A stretch of DNA of 64,000 nt from Lonicera japonica (GCA_021464415.1 CM038469.1:62787650-62851649); one strand, 5' to 3'; counted from the stretch's first letter, positions 47,988 through 60,326 are shown. Numbers and translations: made by a program. The notes: a model not told the origin generated them from the sequence alone.

Positions 47988-49084
47988 ATGGAGAAATCTT
48001 ATAGGATGGAGAAGTTCGATGGAATCATGGATTTCAGCCTATAGCAAATGAGTATGAAAGACTATCTCGTAGTGCTGGACTTAGATGATGCCCTAGAAGG
48101 TCCACCAACGGTGGAACAAAAGAAGAATGATTTGAATGATATGGAATGCTCAAGACTCGAAGCTGTAGATGAAGAATTGAAAGATCAAGATAAAGCCTTG
48201 CAACTAATTTGGACTATACCAGGTTCGTACAATACGCTAATTCAGAACTTTATGAGTAGATCATCTTTCACCACCTTGGAGGTGTGTCAAGTTCTATCTG
48301 CGAAAGAGATGATTAGAAAGAGGGATCGAATCAATACCGTTCAAGAAGACGCGTTTGTAGCGAATGGAAAGAAAAGTTCTAGTAAAGGACGGAAGACCAT
48401 CTTTAAAGGAGATTGCTTTAAATGTGGTCAACCGGGCCATTGTCTAGGGACTGCCCAAGGAAAAAGGATGACATCAGGGAAAAACCGGCTACTAACCCTG
48501 ATGGAGCCGCAACTGTTGCGATGACTTCTTATGACAAAGAAGCCGATCTTATAGATATCCTACTGATGCCTGCAAGCCTTACTGGTCAGGGAGGATGGTT
48601 ATTGGATTGTGGTGTCGCTGTGCATGTTTGCAACAATCGTTCATTGTATAGCACATATGAAGATTGTAGCGGGTTTGTCTACATGGGGGATGGCTCCAGA
48701 TTGCTAGTTCGTGGAGTTGGTCAAGTCCGCCTGGAATTGTTTGATGGCTCAGTTCAAACAATCATAAATGTCAGACATGTGCCGGAGATAAAGTGGAATC
48801 TAATCAGTCTCTCTAGATTAGAATCACTTGGGATGTGGTACTCTACTCGAGGTGGAGTAATGAACGTGTATCATAGCGACGATGTGGTCTTGAAGGCAAG
48901 TCATTGCGGGGGCTTGTATAGATTACATGAGAGAGTTGTACATAATGGTGTTAGGGAATCAAGAAGCATATGTTCCAGTGGTGCAAACGCAGCAATGATG
49001 AGTTATGGCTTAGGTGGTGGCTCTAGACCGTTGACAACTCAGAGTTACGTGCCAGTGATGGTGTCCAATACGGACATGGTCTGA
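47988..49084 (+). pseudogene. Copia gag-protease pseudogene
   Basis: Starts at ATG 47988 (MEKSYRMEKFDG). Codon 19 is a stop (TAG) where copia gag proteins usually have tryptophan, and the frame reopens through 48524. It holds a UBN2-type gag region (LQLIWTIPGSYNTLIQNFMS) and a knuckle, CFKCGQPGH. A shift within the knuckle at about 48440 moves the rest to the frame ending at 49084. There the protease motif reads LLDCGVAVHVC instead of the usual DSG, followed by gag-pre-integrase residues (VRHVPEIKWNLISLSRLES, GGLYRLH). It ends before integrase. Non-functional by stop, shift and mutated active site. Confidence 0.88.
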
Positions 49085-49238
49085 TTATCGAAATAGATAA
49101 TCGGATGTGGCTCGATCATTGACATAGATGATTGAGTGGCCTTTATAAAGGGTGAGACAAAAGAAGATTTCATGTGTCCTCGAGGTGAAGAAGAAGAAGA
49201 TAGTAGTTGGTTTTATTACCTTCGCAAAAGGTGGTGAT

Positions 49239-49884
49239 TGTTGTGTTTTTTGCTCGGTTCCAAACCCAAGAAAAAGATGAGTTTTATGGGAAATCAAATT
49301 GTTTGCTTGAATGGTGTAAAAGAGGATTTGCGGTTCCGGAAAGGTGCAAAGGCACTTTTGCACCCAGAATATTGCATTCTGGAAAGGTGCAAAAGCACTT
49401 TTGCAGTTACGCAGTAAAAGTGCTTGGCGAGAAATATGTTTCTTTATCAAACTTGGTTTCCTTGTTTATTTTGGTCTCTATTACCTTGTTAATAGTTTCC
49501 TTATTTACGTAGGATTTTTGTTACCTTATTCTAGATTGGATGGACTATATAATATTGTTATATATAGATAGAATCATTCAATAGATTAAGGCATGAGAGA
49601 ATTATTCTTCTTTCTGTGAGATTTGTGGGAGAGTTCATCTTGTTGTGAGAGAGGTTAAAGGGCTATTGATTTTCTTCTTCTGTGAGTGCTTTGAGTGCAA
49701 TAATTCTTGTGATAGATTTTGTAATCGTTTTCAAAGAATTAGTGAAATCTTCGTTTGTCGAATATTGTGTGTTCCATTATCTATCTATCTTCTTACTTGT
49801 TTCTCATCCTTATTATCTCTAGTTATTAATATCCACTATTTGAATTACGATCCGTGGCGTGATTTATTGTTAATAATCACAATA
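49239..49884 (+). repeat. 3' LTR of the Copia element
   Basis: Twin of the 5' LTR, 12 bases shorter. Its last bases read ATA where the 5' LTR has ACA, consistent with a C-to-T change at the conserved terminal CA. Confidence 0.92.
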
Positions 49885-50387
49885 TTCCATGCATTTTCTA
49901 CCTTCTCTCTGATACACACGAATGTCATATCCTCTTCAAATTATGGTTTTATCATCTCTTTTCATGCTGCTATGTTTTGACGGATGATGTTGCTCTGTTT
50001 CCCCCCACTCCATTCGTGTTCTTATAGACTTCCATGTACTGCCCTTTATCATTTTTGTGTTTTTTGACCTAGATTATTTGATCGACCATTTATTTTTAAT
50101 GAAAAACGATATTTGATTCAACCTCTTGACTGTCTCTTTCAGTTGGATTGCCACCCAAAATGCCCCTTCAAGACTTAATAAAATCATGTTTCCTCCTTTC
50201 ATGTGCTTCTCACTGATTCATATGACCCTTGTTTCTGAATTTAAATTTATGTAATTATAAATTAATTTTAATTGGTGGATATATTTATGAATTTTAAAAA
50301 GGGTAATATGGTAAAACTTTGTTCAAAATTTTCATTATTTAAAGGTGGATTAACCGCAAGATCTCGCGGATAGAAATAAAATCACCC

Positions 50388-50540
50388 TAAAATCTTACTT
50401 GCGAACCACTATGAATCAAGATAGATTGAATGGAATAGCAATATACATTGAAAATGACATCTTAGAACATTTTGACTATAGAGATATAATTGATGGTTTT
50501 GCTGCTCAAAATACAAGAAAAAGTCATTTTAAGTGATTGT
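50388..50540 (+). pseudogene. hAT transposase C-terminal fragment, 3' part
   Basis: Directly after the MULE the frame reads LRTTMNQDRLNGIAIYIEND and continues to ILEHFDYRDIIDGFA, the usual end of hAT transposases of this type, then stops. With 46070-46363 it forms one interrupted domain. Inactive. Confidence 0.75.
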
Positions 50541-50908
50541 TTTAATCGAAATTTCATTGTTACTTTTATTTTGTAGGTACATTTTAGCATGTGGTGTTGC
50601 TTTGGAACATCTATAAGCTTTTTGGAAGATGAAATATACATGAAGGCAAAAGATGATACATATTTGTGCTTAAAATATTTGTTATATTAGTCTTGATAGT
50701 ATGTAAACTTGTACATTTTGACATAAAACTCGTAAACACTTTGAATTCTTAATTGTAATGTGTTTTTGATAAAATTAAACTTTTTTCATTTAAATAAAAT
50801 TAATTTATTTTTTTAATTTAAAAAAAATAATATATTTATTTAAAATGGGCATTATTTTAAAATTTCGCCCAGAGTCTAAAAATTGCCGGGACCTACTCTG
50901 ATTAGCAT

Positions 50909-53279
50909 AAGGGCCTAATAAATATTTTATATTTACTATTATATAAAGTTAAAAGTGATTACAACAATTATTGAAATTGTATCAGGTTTTTTATTTTTAA
51001 AATTATTGCAAGCTTTAATTTTACCAACTTTTTCAATCTATATTATAAAAAGACATCTTTAACTAAAATAAGTAAACTTATCTTAAAGTTAGAAATGATT
51101 CTTGATGGTGTTAATATTTGTGAGCCATTGAATTAAGTTCATATATTCACAATAAAACATAATCACCAAGAAATCTACCCACATGCAAAACATACACCAA
51201 ACGCTAAGTCTACTTACTCTCATCAATTTTTTAATAAAACTTTTTTTTGAGATATTTTTTCTTAATAAAACTTTAAAATTCCATAAATTTAAATTTAAAT
51301 TCAAAATCAAATCAAATTTTAATAAAATTTATATTCTTTAAACATACTAATTGAACTCTATGAAATAATATCTCTTATGACAGTAAAATTTTTCAAAAAA
51401 GAAGAAGAACAAGATAATGACGTGTACACTTAAATGATCTATATACCAAAGTCCCTCTCGGGTCGAGTTTAGGTTTGAATGAAACTACCTGTTTGAGCCA
51501 ATTATGGTCGGATATATATGTTCTTAGCCGAATTGGATTCGTGTTTAGCCCAATGCATTGAATTCAACCAATTGTCCCACACAATCAAATTTTGAATTCA
51601 AAAATAAAAATCAAGATTTATAAACCAAAATCTATTGTAAGTATAATTAAACTCAATCCATTACAATAGTTTAGAAAGAAATATTAGAACACAAAATAAA
51701 ATGAAGACCCACATAAATTCATTTCGGTTGTTCCCTTGTTTTAGTATAAGTAACAGGATTTGAATTCTCGCTAAATGTCTCGATCACTACACCACTTATT
51801 ACTCCAACTATTTTTTTTTCTTTAAATAATCTATATTCAAATAACAGACGCATTGCATATGAACAAAAAGTTTAGAATAAAAAGACGTTACATTTTAACC
51901 TTTGTAAATAGCTCTAAATATCTTAGAACCCTCCGACAGAAACCTAACAAAGCCAACACGCATGTGCAATGAGTATAAGAACCGAAAGAATAAAAAGATG
52001 AAAGCCACCAACTAAAGAAATTCATCCCACAACTAACAATTGAAAGCTCAACAAACTTAATCCCTATTAATGAGAATCTAAACTGTGGACTATGGTGGAA
52101 ATAAAGACCCACGCGTTAGGTTAATGATGACCAAACGTGATTTTAGGAGCAAATCAATTCACCAGACCCTACCCTTTATTTTGATGACTAGTGTTATACT
52201 TGCCGGATAGTGTTACCGAATATTTTTAATAGATGCATTACATTTATAATTTATATAATATATACTGATAAGAATATCCGAAAAAATTACCTCATATAAC
52301 AAAAACATTTTCTTATTGATTGAGCATCAACATAATTCTGAGTTGGAATTTTAGTTCTCACAGGCATTCTAATTCCTTCTATATGAAAATAAATTAATGC
52401 ATATGCAAAAATGCCTCGTGGAAACTAGAAACTTTGGATTGAATTGGTTTTTGAATTATACAGAAAATTGAAAGATTAAGCCAGCTGATTCAAGTCCTAC
52501 AAGAATTTGGCGGTCTAAAGTTTGAATCTCTCCAATTGCAAGTGTAACAATAAATCTTGCGCATTTTTCATGGACATCAGAAGATTCAAAACAAGTTGTC
52601 AAACACAACCGAAGGTCCTGTCAACAGTCCCTCATTGCAAAAATTTAAATAATGCATTCCAAAAACATAAAAAATGAAAGTATCATCTGAAAAATGAAAA
52701 AAACAATTATTTATTTTACGCGTTTTTGAAAGTATATATAACTCCATGTATAAATTCATGGATTCTAATTATTTTTTAATACAAAATACAACAAATGACA
52801 ATTAATTGCTACATAAGTCATGTGTCTGGGAGATACTAAATGCAAATGCATTTTTGACCTTTCTATTTTTTGTGACAGTGCATTTGAATATGTTACATAT
52901 TTGACGCAATCTATTGCGCGCCACACGGCCCACACACTATATATCCAGACAAGCAAAATAACTATTTATTCAAGTTATATCTCTCGTGTTCGTTTCTTTG
53001 AGTGTGTATTTTCTTGGATATAAAGTTTCACCTCGATAAATAATTTAAAGTCTGGTTTTTCAAATTCCGGACACAGATTATGAGATTTCACCCGTGAAGT
53101 ATAGTGACTGCCTCTGTGAATAGTACATGTAAATTACAATAACAGTACCCAATATACTGCAAACTTACAAATTAAAATACATAATGCCCTTCGAATAGGT
53201 TACTCTCAAATATGATTCGAGTGAGACAGGCAGGTGGTTGATTTAATAGAGATTGTTAATGGGAGAAAAATCCTAAATA
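50909..53279. other. AT-rich intergenic DNA with a possible minus-strand SINE piece
   Basis: No gene seen. On the minus strand near 51795-51745, TGGTGTAGTGATCGAGAC and GAATTCAAATCC resemble pol III boxes A and B of a tRNA-derived SINE. Other open frames are not conserved-looking. Confidence 0.45.
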
Positions 53280-54512
53280 TATATATATATATATATATAA
53301 TGTATTTAGAAGGCAAACGAAAAAAAAAAAAAGCAACGGAAGAAGCATGAGTGACATAAGATATACAACTTCAGATGTTTTACCAAAGAAAACCGGCAAG
53401 CGAGATCATCAATGGCCGCATGGTACATTATTTTATGCATTTTTCATGGAAAAAATTCTTAACTACGGATTTTGTAGAAAATCAAAAAGGTCAAAAAATA
53501 TTTCATCAAATTACTTTCCTTTTCCAACTTACCACAAAAATAAATTGTCTTTTCAATCATTTTCTAATTTAATACTCTTTTCAATCATTTTTAAAGTAAT
53601 ATTCAATCCTGCGGAGTTAATTACAAGAATACACTATTCTTTCATCTATTTTACACTTTAGTTATACAATTTTTCGACTATAGTTTGTGCTTATTTTCAT
53701 TTTGAATATTCAATCTATTGAAGTTAATTAACTCCGTTAACGGTGATTCTACGTGACTAATCGTTTGTGTTGACATCCTACATTCACATAAGATTATATT
53801 TTATATAAAAATATTAAATCTATTTAAATTTTTTTAATATATATATATCCACCACACACCCTCAAACCTCCCACCGGCCAACTCATTCCGGCGGTCAAAC
53901 CCGGCCGGAAATTTATACCCTCCATATTTTCTCAAACTGGCGATTTTCTTCCTGCCGGCCACACCATCACCAGTTCCATTTCCAGCATTAACTACCCCCA
54001 CTCCCTCAAATACATTTATATTATTATATATATACATGCACAGTTTTATATATATAGAGAGAGAGAGAAAGGATCCAAAGAAAATCACTTTTTTGGTCTT
54101 TAAATGCAAACCAACTTTTTGAGGGGCACATAGATTATTTTTTTTTTCTCATAAAATTTGGTGAAGATGATATCTATGATTAGTAGATCATTTATACCAA
54201 ATTTTATCAAAAAATTCAACCGATAAATGAGTTAACTAAAAAATTGTGTTTAAACATTTATGGCCGCTAAAATTTTAAACGTTTAGATAGCTCACTTTCT
54301 GATAAATTTTTCTGATGAAATTTGGTAAAAGTATTCCAAGGACCAAAAAATCCACTAATTATGGAGATCATTTTCACACCTAGTTTCATCAAAAAATCCA
54401 TACACTTTATTCCGTCAAAATGATTAATCCGCATTTAAAGATAAAAAATCTGGTCCTCTTTGGATTTGTTTCTTACATATAATACACCAATAGATTTATA
54501 TATACACATTAT
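53280..54512. other. Mixed intergenic DNA with (AT)n and a GC-rich patch
   Basis: (AT)n lies near 53280-53300. At 53850-54000 a GC-richer patch (CCACCGGCCAACTC, CCTGCCGGCCACACC) could encode a short Pro-rich (+) or Gly-rich (-) peptide. It has no recognised family and no good start, so it is left unassigned. Confidence 0.4.
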
Positions 54513-54608
54513 ATTCAATTTGAGGTCATATTACAAATTATGTATGTGTCACATAGATCTATTCAATTTGAGGTCAAATTATAAATTATATATGCATCAC
54601 ATAGATCT
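54513..54608 (+). repeat. 48-bp tandem duplication
   Basis: Units start with ATTCAATTTGAGGTCA at 54513 and 54561 and end CACATAGATCT. Confidence 0.85.
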
Positions 54609-55572
54609 ATTAGGGCAATGGGAAGAAGATGAAAAAGAAGAATAGAAGCCGCAACTAAATGGTAATATATTTTAACACAGTCCTTAAAGTTTCATACTTT
54701 TACACTGCCCTTAAATTGGATGAAAGTACGTCATATATTCTTGTAATTACCCCATGACCAACCCTTGAAGTTTTCATATTTTTACACTGCCCTTAAAGTT
54801 TCATTTGTCACATTTTGACCCTCACAGTTTGAACTGGCCCCATCACTTTTTTGACGAAAAATCCATTCTTCGGAGAGAATATCCACTTGCTCCATGGATT
54901 TTTCGACCAAGAAATTGACTGGAATCCAATTTTGGATTAAAATGAGACACAACTCAAACTGAGTAGAATAAAACTTTAAGGCCAAAGTGAGAAAACAGCA
55001 AACTTCAGCTGTGTAAAAGGTCAATTACCACTTCAAACGCACTGTAAAAGATATCAAAGCGTTATACGTATCTAACAAAGGATAACCAGAAAGAGATCAA
55101 TCAACAATGAACAACTTGAGAACGCGGCAGGCAACATCACCTTACAGTCATTTCTCAACATTTTCCGACCCTGGGTCTTAAAACACGATTGTAAACACAA
55201 TGCAAAGAGAAATAGACTTGCAACAAAAAATGCGAAACTAGAACAACAAATGTACATTCATTACAGAGGTGTATTGTCAGACAGAATTGTCGACAAAAGA
55301 CGAAATACAAAGAAAACATCCCAATACAAAAGAAATAGCAGCTTTACAACCAAAGCAAACCGAATGACCCAAAAAACATATAGCATGCATAAACTCAAGG
55401 AAAAAACCAACTACTATGAATTTCAACAATATGTAAATCAAAACACTCATCTACTAACGTCACACACTAACCACCACGGTGACGCCAAAACGACATGTCA
55501 AAACCCATACTGCTCATTTTTTCTCAATAACTCATAAGTCAAAACCAAACTAACTCGAGAAAGTACAGCGAA
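54609..55572 (-). other. Downstream flank and probable 3' UTR of patellin 2
   Basis: The part nearest the stop codon (about 55250-55572) is probably 3' UTR. TTTTTACACTGCCCTTAAA recurs loosely near 54698 and 54779. Open frames here on both strands lack domain motifs. Confidence 0.5.
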
Positions 55573-58500
55573 TTAGTCACATAAGGGTTTGACGTTGAAC
55601 CTGTAAAGAAGTTTCTTCTTCTTTGAGGTAGGGTTGTCAATAGTGAGGAGTATCTTACCGAGCTCAGTGATTTTGAAGCTGTTGGATACCACCGGTTCCT
55701 CAGTTGGGGTCATCCTCTTTGCTTTATGTATGACTACGGTGTATCCTTCAGCATTAGGTACATATTCGGCACTGTAGCTCACTTCCCAACCCACCACCCG
55801 TAGTTCCCAAACAATAACACATTTCTGCAAATTAATTTCATGAAAAATACTTGAGAGAAGGAACGGGGTGAAATCTTCAAGTAGCAAAGAAAAAGTATGA
55901 TAAAAGCAGTCACCATTAGTATAGGCAATTGCTATTGCCAGAGCAATGTATTGTGCGTGCAGCAATAGACATTTTGCTCTGGCAATAGCAATTGCTGCAG
56001 TATAATAAGGGTTTGATTAGAAGTTGGAAAATGATTGAAAGATCACCACTAGTTTTTGTAAGTAGTTTGAATAAGAGATGGGTGATTTAATGAAATGTTC
56101 CTCCATTTGTTCCTAATTTCCCATGGAAAAAAATTTCTTACCTACCATCCAAATAATTTATTCCACGGAAAACCCAAAAAGTAATAGAACATTACGCCAA
56201 CTCACTCATCTTTTTTCTGAACTTCTCATAAAAATTATTGATGTTTTCGATCATTTTCCAAAGTTTTATCAAACAGACCCTAAAAGAATAAAAAAAAAAA
56301 TGGGACATAAACTACAAAAAAATATAAGGCATTGCAAGCGGACCTCATTTACAAGGATCTCCACAGTTTGCTTGGTTGCAGGTTTTATAGTGATCTCAGA
56401 GGCTGGATCGTCCATTGTGAATTCCGGGTTGCAATCACAGAAATCCACACTCAGGCCGCCATATTGAATGGGCACTTGCTCTGGAGCTACATATCTATTT
56501 AACCAGGCGAAAATAGAGTAACAGACCATTTTAACCTCAGCTAAAATACAATGGTTAATAGTAAAGAAGAAAAAAAAGCAACGCAAAAACTAGTTAGGTC
56601 CGTTTGGTTGCCCAAATTGCCTAATATTAAAATTAGTTCACTTTCAACTAATGAATTAATTTGTGCATCTATAAATAATTCAATTCCAATTCATGGAGAG
56701 TTTGGAAGACTTAAATGAGAAATTCTAAATGTTAGGAATAATAACATGTTCTAAATTCCTCTATGTTATTCAAAATTTTCTCTAGAGGGTGCATATCAAG
56801 TGTTGACACTAGATTCAAGTTTTCATGAATCAACTTAAGTTATCATATTTACTATTGTTTTCAATTTTCATAACCAGACACAAATAAATGTGGAAAAACA
56901 TAAATTCCCTTATTATCGTAAATTGTCTAATTTACAATTCAAGGCACAACCAAATAGGCCCTTACTCAAACAGTAAAGGAAACATGTGTTTACTTACTTG
57001 AAAAGGGTTTCGGCCGTTTTGGCTGGGCTGGCAAATACAAACTTGCTTTTGGTCCTCTGGGTCAAGAATGGACTCATCATGGTATAGAAAGCTAGATACC
57101 ACCAAGGAACATTGATGAACACCTAAAAAAAGCAACACAACAAATAATAATGAGATCTATTCCCACTAATTTCAAACAAACTTCACAGCAAATGGAGTCA
57201 TCAATTGTACAATAAGACATGCAACACTACTGACGTGTTCATCCACAACATATGTATAAGCAATTCAAATTAGAACCTTTATTTAAAATTGGTTGGAGCA
57301 AAAATTTGAAATCATCTCTACCACATTTGATTAAAACACTCAACCATTTGCGTTGCAATTGATTTCACTTCTTTTCAATGGAAAAACACTAAAATTCTCA
57401 ATTGTTGTCTTTAGTGATGTTTGAATGCACAAGTTTCCATGGAGTCCATTTTCAGGGTTCAATTTTGTTTAGCCTCATTTCCTTCTTTCCCTTTCAATTC
57501 AAAAATCACCTACCCTAATTTCTTTTCCCCTTTTTTCTTTTCCATTTAAGAAATGTTTCCTTCTACAGCTAAACTAATCCAAGGCACCCTTGAAGAAATT
57601 TTTGAAAGAAATTTGGTTGGAGACGTCCTCCTCAATCATCTCCACCAAATCTTATAAACAAAATATCAACAATTTATTTACCTTCCAAAAAGGTCGGACT
57701 CTAGGATCCTAATAACTTACTTCAGTTCAAAGAATATTAAGAAACTGTATTGTATACATAATATAGGTAGGAATAGGATATATATTGGGAGTTTCTAAAC
57801 ACTGCCACAAAAACATTCATCTGATCCCTATTTGGGTAAATTTGTATCTTATCCTGCCATAATTTCTCAAACCCTTTCTACTCACCCACCCTTTTCTTAT
57901 AATCCAAACAATACCTTAACTTCAGGGAAATCTTAATCCGACCCACCTAATTATTTGCCTCACCCTTATTCTAAAATTTTACCACTCACCCACCCTATTC
58001 TCTTACTTCCTTTCAACACACCCCAATTTTTTACCTAAACAAGAAATTCTAATGCTGCTTCTTTCATAGTGATAAAACCTTCTTGTTCTACCCGCTCAAT
58101 CCTCACTGCTGGCGCTGGTTTTCAATGAATAATCCAATTTATATATCGATCAAACAACCATACTTGAGAAATTTTAATAAATTTATATTGTTGCAAGACT
58201 AACACAAGGAAAGTAAATAATGGATCAAACTAATTAAGACCTACTAACTGTACTTATTTTAGAAGAAATGTGGTTTAATGCATCAAACCCCAAGTTGTAG
58301 TTTCTGACTTTCTTCCAATATTCAAAGATATGATGATAGATTAATTACACCGACAAACCATAGATAAAAATAGGCACTTATCCTCTTGTTGCAAAGTTCT
58401 CTTCTCGATCTTGTCTTTTTTGGCAAGATCCGAAATCGGGATCCAGCACCAAAGGTCATAAACAGGAATCCAGCGGGTGTAAATAATTAAGGCATGCATT

Positions 58501-58895
58501 ATGGCATGTTTGGTGAACCAAAAATGATTTTTCTATCAAAATCTTAAAAATAGGGTGGGTGAGTTGAAATTTTTTTGGGTTCAATTAAGATTACCATGTA
58601 TATTATATATATATATATTGGGATATACGTTACTAAGGCAGTATATACCAATAAATATAATAGTAAACAAACCTGTTTTGCAACGAATTCGGGATAATTG
58701 TCCTGAAGCAATTGCAGAGCTTGTTTTGTAGCAAGGCGAAGTTCTCTCTTTCCAGGTCCAGGGGAACTCTTGAGATCACTAACCTGAAAAATGGTACAAA
58801 TACCACCGGGACTAAAATCAAGCTTCCTAATACTCCTCTCTAGAAACTGAATCCGCCACCGAAGGAACTTGATCCTCTTCTCCTCATCGGCAAAA

Positions 58896-58927
<32 letters not shown>

Positions 58928-60212
58928 CCCGTACACATTGTAGCACACTGGATGGCCTTCTTTATCAAATCCATGCATAAAAACTACCTGATACAAATCC
59001 ATTGTAAAATAAAATAAAGAACCGGAAAGAAAACCCACTTCGAGAGGGGCCGAAACCTTCAAAATGGTTCAATTCGAGGAGAATTGGAGCTCCATTGAAC
59101 AAGAAAAAATATCTCTCCGTAATTCCCAAAATCTATTCCAACATAGATTAATTAATCTATTGAAGAAGAGATCCATTATATAGACTAATTACACCACAAA
59201 ACTACCCACTACTTGAGCAACTTCTATTTTAACCAACCAAAAACACTAATAAACCAAACACATGTTCTACTAATTCTTCTAAAATTGACCACTAACATTA
59301 TTCTCAAACAAAATAGAAGATGAAATGAAAATCATATATACAGCGTTGTTGTAAAGAAGAAGGTCCTCTCTTGAGGGACAAAGAAATGGTTTTTTTTCTT
59401 TGAACATCTCCACTAAATTTCATCAAAAGGTTCAATTATTCAGTGACAGGATCGTGTAAAATTTCAATGGCCGAACATATTCACCAATTTTTCATTACTC
59501 CTATTTTCAAATTGTAGTTTTCAATGAAATTATGTGCACCAAGAACACACAAAAAATAAAAATAAAAATAAAAATGGGAGTGATAATATATAATCAATTA
59601 TAATATAACAAAAAAAGAAGAAGAGAAGACATAGGTACTTAACACTACCTTTTCAAGATCATCCCCGAGTTCTTCCTGAATTAAGCCGTCAATGCCGAAA
59701 TCCTTCCTCCACTTAAGAGTGTTCTTGAGCATTGTAAAAGCATCTTTGACTTTGAAGTCCCTAGCTCTCAAAAACTTGAGCAAAATCACATCACTCCTAT
59801 CGTCTTTAAGAATGGGTACTCCCCAAATCGACGGCTCGCCATTGATCTCATCACAACTCTCAGAACTGAATTCGCGGTCGTCAATCGCCTTTCGGACCAG
59901 CTGCTTTAACTCATCGAGCGCCCTTCTTTCAAAATCCGAAAGATCCGCCAATCTATTGCTCTCTTCTTTAAAAGAGATCAAAGATTCGGGGGGTAACTTC
60001 TTCTTGGACTCAACCTCAACCTCAACTGGCTTCTCTACTGGTTCTATAACCTCCACCGGTGCTGACTCTTGTTGTGGTGGTGGAGGAAGTGGTGTCTGTG
60101 TCTCCGTCACAGAGAAAGATTCCGGTGGCGTAGAAGTGTCTTTGTCGGTCATTTGTGACGGAACTTGGACGGGTGTTTGAAGGGCGGCGACGGTTGGGGT
60201 TTCATCAGCCAT
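55573..60212 (-). CDS. Patellin-like SEC14-GOLD protein, gene 2 (5 exons, 468 aa)
   Basis: Second patellin, on the opposite strand and facing gene 1. Exons on the minus strand are 60212-59649, 58987-58673, 57122-56998, 56494-56344 and 55824-55573. All junctions are GT-AG and the total is 469 codons including stop. The N-terminal acidic/proline region is much shorter than in gene 1 (about 130 residues, with PPPPPQQE). CRAL-TRIO-N begins near SIWGVPIL, followed by LLKFLRARDFKV. The lobe carries FMHGFDKEGHPVCYN and NVPWWYLAFY. The GOLD domain carries LRVVGWEVSYSAEY and KKKKLLYRFNVKP and ends in LCD. Exons 3-5 match exons 2-4 of gene 1, and exon 3 is exactly 125 bases in both. Exon 1 of gene 1 is split here after GluLys by a 661-base intron. 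Intron 3 holds a Tourist-like MITE and intron 4 a perfect 22-bp hairpin. The frame is intact throughout, so it is probably functional. Expected role is phosphoinositide binding at membranes, as for gene 1. Confidence 0.92.
55925..55995. repeat. Perfect 22-bp hairpin in intron 4 of patellin 2
   Basis: Arms 55925-55946 and 55974-55995 are exact reverse complements (core CTATTGCCAGAGC / GCTCTGGCAATAG) around a 27-base loop. The intron transcript would form a strong stem. Nothing else identifies it as a precursor RNA. Confidence 0.75.
56597..56961. mobile_element. Tourist-like (PIF/Harbinger) MITE in intron 3 of patellin 2
   Basis: Left end GGTCCGTTTGGTTG and right end CAACCAAATAGGCC are imperfect terminal inverted repeats. 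They are flanked by TTA at 56594-56596 and 56962-56964, the 3-bp TSD typical of PIF/Harbinger MITEs. Length is 365 bp, with no coding sequence. Confidence 0.75.
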
Positions 60213-60326
60213 TATCGGATGGGTTTCAGAAGTATAGAGAAGTGAGACTTGAGTTACTTATTTTTGAGATTGAGATAGATACCCGGCTCTCTTTTTGGCT
60301 TTGGCTTTGAATAAAAAGGGAAATGC

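Larger units (their letters stand above)
47289..49884 (+). mobile_element. Copia-type LTR retrotransposon, internally deleted, innermost level
   Basis: 5' LTR 47289-47946 (658 bp) begins TGTTGTG and ends ACAACA. 3' LTR 49239-49884 (646 bp) is its diverged twin and ends ACAATA. TTCCA is duplicated at 47284-47288 and 49885-49889. Two bases after the 5' LTR, TGGTATCAGAGG (47949) is the initiator-Met tRNA primer-binding site. A purine-rich tract (GCAAAAGGTGGTGA) precedes the 3' LTR. Only about 1.3 kb lies between the LTRs, encoding gag, protease and the gag-pre-integrase region. Integrase, reverse transcriptase and RNase H are missing. Confidence 0.93.
46364..50387. mobile_element. MULE-like transposon, middle level of the nest
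   Basis: Begins GAGTGATTTTATTTCTATCC and ends with the complementary GGATAGAAATAAAATCACCC. TAAAATCTT is duplicated perfectly at 46355-46363 and 50388-50396, a 9-bp TSD typical of Mutator-like elements. Without the Copia insertion it is about 1.4 kb and lacks transposase. Its GC-richer inner part may be captured host sequence. Confidence 0.9.
45884..50900 (+). mobile_element. hAT transposon, outer level of a triple nest
   Basis: Begins CAAAGCTGGACCTGG and ends CCGGGACCTACTCTG, imperfect hAT-like inverted repeats. ATTAGCAT is duplicated perfectly at 45876-45883 and 50901-50908. Without the nested MULE it is about 1 kb, so it is an internally deleted copy. It retains the C-terminal part of a hAT transposase, split by the MULE. 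Confidence 0.88.

Noticed and set aside
53347..53661. 104-codon open frame
   Set aside because: AT-driven composition, no recognised motif and no conservation evidence available.
55250..55537. 95-codon open frame near the end of patellin 2
   Set aside because: It lies antisense in the probable 3' UTR and shows no domain.
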